64,000 bases of DNA from Derxia gummosa DSM 723. GTDB lineage: Bacteria; Pseudomonadota; Gammaproteobacteria; Burkholderiales; Burkholderiaceae_E. The notes beneath the pieces were generated by a model. It made no database searches. It saw only the letters and a program-made list of their open reading frames with translations, and had not been told where the DNA came from. Position 1 is the stretch's first letter. Each line of letters begins with the position of its first letter. The translations under genes and the position numbers were made by a program. The stretch is from positions 992,001-1,056,000 of the forward strand of contig NZ_AXWS01000007.1 of the NCBI RefSeq assembly GCF_000482785.1, written 5' to 3'. Of this stretch, positions 58,777 through 64,000 are shown piece after piece.

Positions 58777-60245
58777 GCGCCGCCATGTCCGATCTCGCCC
58801 GCAAGACCGTCGCCGAGCTGTCCGCGCTGCTCGCCAAAAAAGAGGTTTCCGCCGTCGAACTCGCGCGGCTCTACCTCGACCGCATCGACGCCAACCGCGA
58901 TCTCAACGTCTTCCTCGACGTGCGCCCCGAAGTCACGCTGAAGCAGGCCGCCGCCGCCGACGCGCTGATCGCCGCCGGCAACGCCGGCCCGCTCGCCGGC
59001 ATCCCGATCGCGCACAAGGACATCTTCGTGACGCGCGATTTCGCGTCCACCGCCGCCAGCAAGATGCTTGAGGGCTACATGAGCCCCTTCGACGCCACGG
59101 TGGTCGAGCAACTCGCCGCCGCCGGCATGGTCACGCTCGGCAAGATCAACTGCGACGAGTTCGCGATGGGGTCGAGCAACGAGAACTCGGCCTACGGGCC
59201 CACGCTCAACCCCTGGGACAAGAAGGCCGTGCCGGGCGGCAGCTCGGGCGGCTCGTCGGCCTGCGTCGCGGCGCGGCTCGCGCCCGTCGCGAGCGCGACC
59301 GATACCGGCGGCTCGATCCGCGAGCCGGCGTCCTTCGCGGGCGTCACGGGCGTCAAGCCGACCTATGGCCGCCCGTCGCGCTGGGGGATGATCGCCTTCG
59401 CGTCGAGCCTCGACACCGCCGGCCTCATGACCGCCACCGCCGAGGACGCCGCGCTCGTCTTCAACGCGATGCTCGGCCACGACCCGAAGGACTCCACCAG
59501 CCTCGACCGCCCGCGCGAGGACTACACCCGCGCGCTCGCCAATCCGGTCAAGGGTCTGCGCATCGGCGTGCCGAAGGAGTTCTTCGGCGAAGGCCTGTCG
59601 CCCGACGTGGAAGCGCGCGTGCGCGAGGCGCTCAAGCAGTACGAGGCGCTTGGCGCCGAACTCGTCGAGATCTCGCTGCCGGTGTCGGCGCTCGGCATCC
59701 CCGTGTACTACGTGGTGTCGTCGGCCGAGGCGTCGAGCAATCTCAGCCGCTTCGACGGCGTGCGCTACGGCCATCGCTCGGCCAAGGCCGGCGACCTGCT
59801 GGAGATGTACAAGGCCAGCCGCTCGGAAGGCTTCGGCGCCGAGCCCAAGCGCCGGATCATGATCGGCACCTATGTGCTCAGCCACGGCTACTACGACGCC
59901 TACTACATCAAGGCCCAGCAGGTGCGCCGCCTGATCGCCGACGAGTTCCAGCGCGCCTTCACGCAGTGCGACCTCATCGCCGGCCCGGTCGCGCCCACCG
60001 TGGCCTTCGACATCGGCGCCAAGTCGTCCGACCCGGTCGCGATGTACAAGTCCGACCTCTACACGGTGCCCGGCAGCCTCGCCGGCGTGCCGAGCATGAG
60101 CCTGCCGGTCGGCTTCGGCGACGGCGGACGGCCGGTCGGCCTCCAGCTCATCGCCAACCATCTCGACGAGGCCCGCATGCTCGGCGCGGCCCACCAGTTC
60201 CAGCTTGCGACCGACTGGCATGCGCGCGTGCCGGCCGGCTTCTGA
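58773..60245 (+). CDS. gatA: Asp-tRNA(Asn)/Glu-tRNA(Gln) amidotransferase subunit A
   Basis: GatA is the amidase subunit that releases ammonia from glutamine. The 490-residue protein has the amidase signature with catalytic Lys in IAHKDIFV (near residue 78), the [13 protein letters not shown] Ser cluster near 155 and [12 protein letters not shown] with the nucleophilic Ser. Length and order are normal. The ATG overlaps the gatC stop, and gatB follows after 15 nt. Confidence 0.97.
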   Translation: MSAAMSDLARKTVAELSALLAKKEVSAVELARLYLDRIDANRDLNVFLDVRPEVTLKQAAAADALIAAGNAGPLAGIPIAHKDIFVTRDFASTAASKMLEGYMSPFDATVVEQLAAAGMVTLGKINCDEFAMGSSNENSAYGPTLNPWDKKAVPGGSSGGSSACVAARLAPVASATDTGGSIREPASFAGVTGVKPTYGRPSRWGMIAFASSLDTAGLMTATAEDAALVFNAMLGHDPKDSTSLDRPREDYTRALANPVKGLRIGVPKEFFGEGLSPDVEARVREALKQYEALGAELVEISLPVSALGIPVYYVVSSAEASSNLSRFDGVRYGHRSAKAGDLLEMYKASRSEGFGAEPKRRIMIGTYVLSHGYYDAYYIKAQQVRRLIADEFQRAFTQCDLIAGPVAPTVAFDIGAKSSDPVAMYKSDLYTVPGSLAGVPSMSLPVGFGDGGRPVGLQLIANHLDEARMLGAAHQFQLATDWHARVPAGF

Positions 60246-60260
60246 CGAAAGGACGCCGCC

Positions 60261-61751
<1,491 letters not shown>

Positions 61752-61870
61752 CGCGGCCCGGCAGGGACGCCGACCGGGCCGGTCGGGCGATGCGCGGCTC
61801 GCCCGGACCCTGCCACCGGCCACCGTCTGGCGGATGGCAGGCCCCGGTGTCCGGGGCCATCTGCCAAAGC

Positions 61871-61911
61871 AAAGAGGGCGGACGCAGACAAAGCGTCCGC
61901 CCTCTTTTTTC
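61871..61911 (+). terminator. Rho-independent terminator after gatB
   Basis: AAAGAGGGCGGACGC (61871-61885) pairs with GCGTCCGCCCTCTTT (61893-61907) around a 7-nt loop AGACAAA and runs into a tract of six T. It is the clearest intrinsic terminator in the window, closing the gatCAB unit. Confidence 0.93.
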
Positions 61912-62294
61912 TTGAAAGCATGCGGCAAACCACGCGCGCTGCCGCAGTGCGTCAAAGTTCTCGTTCCGCGACTTTCAGGCGGTGGAGGCCGGTCGCGGAT
62001 ACCGGGCGGGCCTTGATAATCCGGCGCTCGTTGCCCGCGCCTGTCACACAACGTCATCGCGCGAGGCCCGATCGATGCCCCGACGACCGTCGTCAGCGCG
62101 AAACCGACGCCCCGATGTTCTCCACTCCGCCGCGTCCCCCTCGATCCGCCCGCTCCGCCCTCGCCGCCCCGCGCGACGTCGTCCGGTCACCGTCCCATCC
62201 CCGGCCGACGGAGCAATCGCGAACTTCCCGATCACCGTCCCGTCCTCGCACCGGCAGGTCCGACGGGCGCGTGTCCGCCGCCCCTTCCTCGCCA
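61912..62294. promoter_or_regulatory. Upstream region of the eps genes
   Basis: After the gatB terminator, 383 bp precede epsD. TGATAAT at 62014-62020 resembles an extended -10 element for a plus-strand promoter, but no matching -35 is evident. The epsD frame is open through the gap, including an ATG at 62112. The upstream residues are Arg/Pro/Ser-rich and lack any homology, so I treat them as untranslated. Confidence 0.35.
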
Positions 62295-63323
62295 ATGACC
62301 TCGCTCCCGCTCCGCAAGCCCCTGTCCGCCCTCGTCCATCTCGCGCTTGGCGCCGGCCTCGCCGTCACGCTCGCCGCCTGTGGCGACGACGACAAGAAGG
62401 GCGGCGACACGCAGTCCGTCGCCAAGGTCGGCTCGACCGAGCTGACGGTGCACCAGATCAATTTCGCGCTCCAGCAGCGCGGCAACATCCCGGCCGACCA
62501 GATCGAACGCGCGAGCCGCGACACGCTCGAACGCCTGATCGACCAGGAACTCGCGGCCCAGGCCGCGCAGAAGGACGGCCTCGACCGCGACCAGCAGGTG
62601 ATCCAGGCGATCGACGCCGCGCGCCGCGACATCCTCGCGCGCGCCTATGCGCAGAAGGTCGAACGCGAGGCCCAAGGCCAGGCGGCCCCGACCGCCGACG
62701 CAGTGCAGAAGTTCTACGACGACAACCCGCTGCTTTTCTCCGACCGCCACTACTACTCGGTGGAACAGGTCGTTCTCGACGGCAAGGATGCCGCCCGCCA
62801 CGCCGACGAGCTGCTCGCCACCAGACGCACGCCCCAGGCCTTCGCCGACGCGCTCATCGCCGAGGGCGGCCATCCGGTGGTGCAGAAGGCGTCCTACCCT
62901 GCCGAGGCACTGCCGCTCGAACAGCTGCGCCACATGTCCGAACTGGTGGGCGGCAAGCCCGTGGTCCAGCCGCGCCCGGGCGGCGCGGCGGTGCTGTTCG
63001 TGCTCGGCAGCACGCCGGCGCCGGTGTCGCTTGATCAGGCCAGGCCCTCGATCGAGCGCTACCTGGTCGGCGAACGCAGCCGGCGCGCGCTTGCCGACGG
63101 CGCCAAGGCGCTGCGCGCGGCGACGCCCGTCACCTATCTCGGCAAGTTCGCCGCGCCGGCAGCGGTGCCGGCGGCCGAGACGCCGGCCGCGGACGGCGGC
63201 ATGGCGGGAGCACCAGCGGCCGCCGCGGCGCCGACCGGCGCGAGCCCGGCCGGCACCACCGACGACGGCAGCCCGTCGGCGAGCAATCCGGCCTTCCGCA
63301 AGGGCCTCGACGGCCTGAAGTAA
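62295..63323 (+). CDS. epsD: EpsD-family peptidyl-prolyl cis-trans isomerase lipoprotein
   Basis: This 342-residue lipoprotein has a signal with lipobox LAAC followed by GDDDKKGG. SurA/PrsA-like N-terminal helices follow (VAKVGSTELTVHQINFALQQ, IERASRDTLERLIDQELAAQAAQ), then a parvulin-like middle region with FYDDNPLLFSDRHYYSVEQVV, each given in part. An Ala/Pro-rich tail follows. EpsD proteins accompany exopolysaccharide clusters of the methanolan/exosortase B type. The ATG at 62295 gives a normal signal peptide. epsF follows after 36 nt. Confidence 0.88.
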   Translation: MTSLPLRKPLSALVHLALGAGLAVTLAACGDDDKKGGDTQSVAKVGSTELTVHQINFALQQRGNIPADQIERASRDTLERLIDQELAAQAAQKDGLDRDQQVIQAIDAARRDILARAYAQKVEREAQGQAAPTADAVQKFYDDNPLLFSDRHYYSVEQVVLDGKDAARHADELLATRRTPQAFADALIAEGGHPVVQKASYPAEALPLEQLRHMSELVGGKPVVQPRPGGAAVLFVLGSTPAPVSLDQARPSIERYLVGERSRRALADGAKALRAATPVTYLGKFAAPAAVPAAETPAADGGMAGAPAAAAAPTGASPAGTTDDGSPSASNPAFRKGLDGLK

Positions 63324-63359
63324 GCAGCACGACAACTCCTCCTCCCGCACCGCGCGCCC

Positions 63360-64000
63360 ATGTCGCTCCCCCAGCTGCTCGTCATCCTCCGCGTCCATCG
63401 CAAGCTGACCCTCCGGATTCTCTTCATCACCGTGCTGCTCGCCATCGTCGGCACCAAGCTCGTCGCCAAGCAGTACACGGCCACGGGCGCGGTGCTGGTC
63501 GACATCAAGTCGCCCGATCCGGTGGCCGGCGTGGTGCTGCCGAGCGCGCTCGCGCCCGGCTACATGTCGACCGAGGTCGATCTGATGAGCAGCGAGCGCG
63601 TCGCGCGGCGCGCCATCACCCTGCTCGGCCTGGAAAACGACGCCGAAATGCGCGCCAAGTGGGAAGCCGACACCAAGGGCGTGGGCGACTACATGAGCTG
63701 GCTCACCGATCTGCTCCAGCTCAAGCTCGACATCAAGCCCTCGCGCGATTCGGGCGTGGTGTCGTACAGCTATGTGTCGGGCAGCCCCGAGTTCGCGTCG
63801 ATGCTGGTCAACGCCTTCATGCAGGCCTACATCGACACCACGGCCGAGCTGCGCGTCGAGCGCGCGCGCACCAGCAACAACTTCTTCGACGAGCGCGCCA
63901 AGCAGCTGCGCGACAACCTCGAACAGGCTCAGAGCCGCCTGGCCGAGTACCAGCGCAATGCCCGCCTCATCACCACCGACGAACAGCTGGATGTCGAGAA
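63360..64000 (+). CDS. epsF: EpsF-type polysaccharide chain-length determinant, 5' part only
   Basis: The first 213 residues of a Wzz-family protein are visible before the right edge. An N-terminal membrane segment (LTLRILFITVLLAIVGTKLV, about residues 16-35) leads to a periplasmic Wzz domain with QYTATGAVLVDIKSPDPV and STEVDLMSSERVARRAI. The predicted coiled coil begins with FFDERAKQLRDNLEQAQSRL. Such proteins set exopolysaccharide chain length and often carry a C-terminal tyrosine-kinase partner. Adjacency to epsD identifies it as EpsF of that cluster. The remainder is outside the window. Confidence 0.9.
   Translation, partial: MSLPQLLVILRVHRKLTLRILFITVLLAIVGTKLVAKQYTATGAVLVDIKSPDPVAGVVLPSALAPGYMSTEVDLMSSERVARRAITLLGLENDAEMRAKWEADTKGVGDYMSWLTDLLQLKLDIKPSRDSGVVSYSYVSGSPEFASMLVNAFMQAYIDTTAELRVERARTSNNFFDERAKQLRDNLEQAQSRLAEYQRNARLITTDEQLDVE

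Overview
The window is a very GC-rich (roughly 70% G+C by eye), densely packed chromosomal segment. Gene content and synteny point to a Betaproteobacterium, most likely Burkholderiales or Rhodocyclales. Supporting evidence: the pcm-rhodanese-tolC block facing waaA, a split heptose kinase/adenylyltransferase (rfaE1 and rfaE2 as separate genes), a yqgE-ruvX-pyrR-pyrB-pyrC' series, the yraN/diaA/dolP/lpoA/rsmI neighbourhood, gatCAB divergent from mreBCD-mrdA-rodA, and EpsD/EpsF-type exopolysaccharide genes. I cannot name the genus. I see no prophage, transposase, CRISPR array, rRNA or tRNA.

Layout. 1-2.9 kb (minus): a truncated PAS histidine kinase and thiC behind a TPP riboswitch. 3.2-5.8 kb (plus): pcm, a rhodanese and a TolC-like outer-membrane channel. 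5.8-8.3 kb (minus): waaC-waaA for the LPS inner core. 8.6-11.1 kb: galU and a convergent phosphomannomutase/phosphoglucomutase, sharing a strong terminator. 11.3-26.2 kb (plus): an O-antigen/LPS locus with rfbBACD (dTDP-rhamnose), wzm-wzt (ABC export), a 1081-residue methyltransferase-GT2-GT4 fusion, a family 9 glycosyltransferase, rfaE1, a family 2 glycosyltransferase, a WecA-like initiating transferase, apaH and galE. 26.2-27.06 kb: an unusual non-coding stretch of nested inverted repeats and a 21-bp tandem array.

27-34.8 kb (minus): a polyamine-type binding protein, plsC, a catalytically degenerate dihydroorotase (pyrC'), pyrB, pyrR, ruvX and yqgE. A membrane acyltransferase gene on the opposite strand sits between pyrB and pyrC'. 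34.9-36.6 kb: photolyase. 36.7-41.9 kb: a LemA-like protein, dolP, gmhA/diaA, yraN and lpoA (minus), then rsmI (plus). 42-45 kb: an AI-2E family transporter, a small Rho-N-like protein and uppP. 45-50.4 kb (minus): asparaginase, rfaE2, a 72-residue unknown, a diiron ferritin-like protein, ampG and exonuclease III. 50.6-52 kb: pyrE and a DUF4124-like protein. 52-58.1 kb (minus): the complete cell-elongation operon mreBCD-mrdA-rodA. 58.5-61.8 kb: gatCAB. 62.3 kb to the right edge: epsD and the start of epsF, opening an exopolysaccharide cluster.

The dominant theme is the cell envelope: LPS core (waaA, waaC, gmhA, rfaE1, rfaE2), O-antigen synthesis, capping and export, sugar-nucleotide supply (galU, galE, phosphomannomutase, rfbBACD), lipid-carrier recycling (uppP), peptidoglycan elongation and recycling (mre/mrd genes, lpoA, ampG), and exopolysaccharide. 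Genes within blocks are very often joined by 4-nt ATGA or GTGA overlaps, suggesting translational coupling. Several proteins carry lineage-type Ala/Pro/Gly-rich insertions or tails (WaaA, photolyase, PBP2, MreC, LemA-like, RsmI). The least explained DNA is the repeat region at 26.2-27.06 kb.
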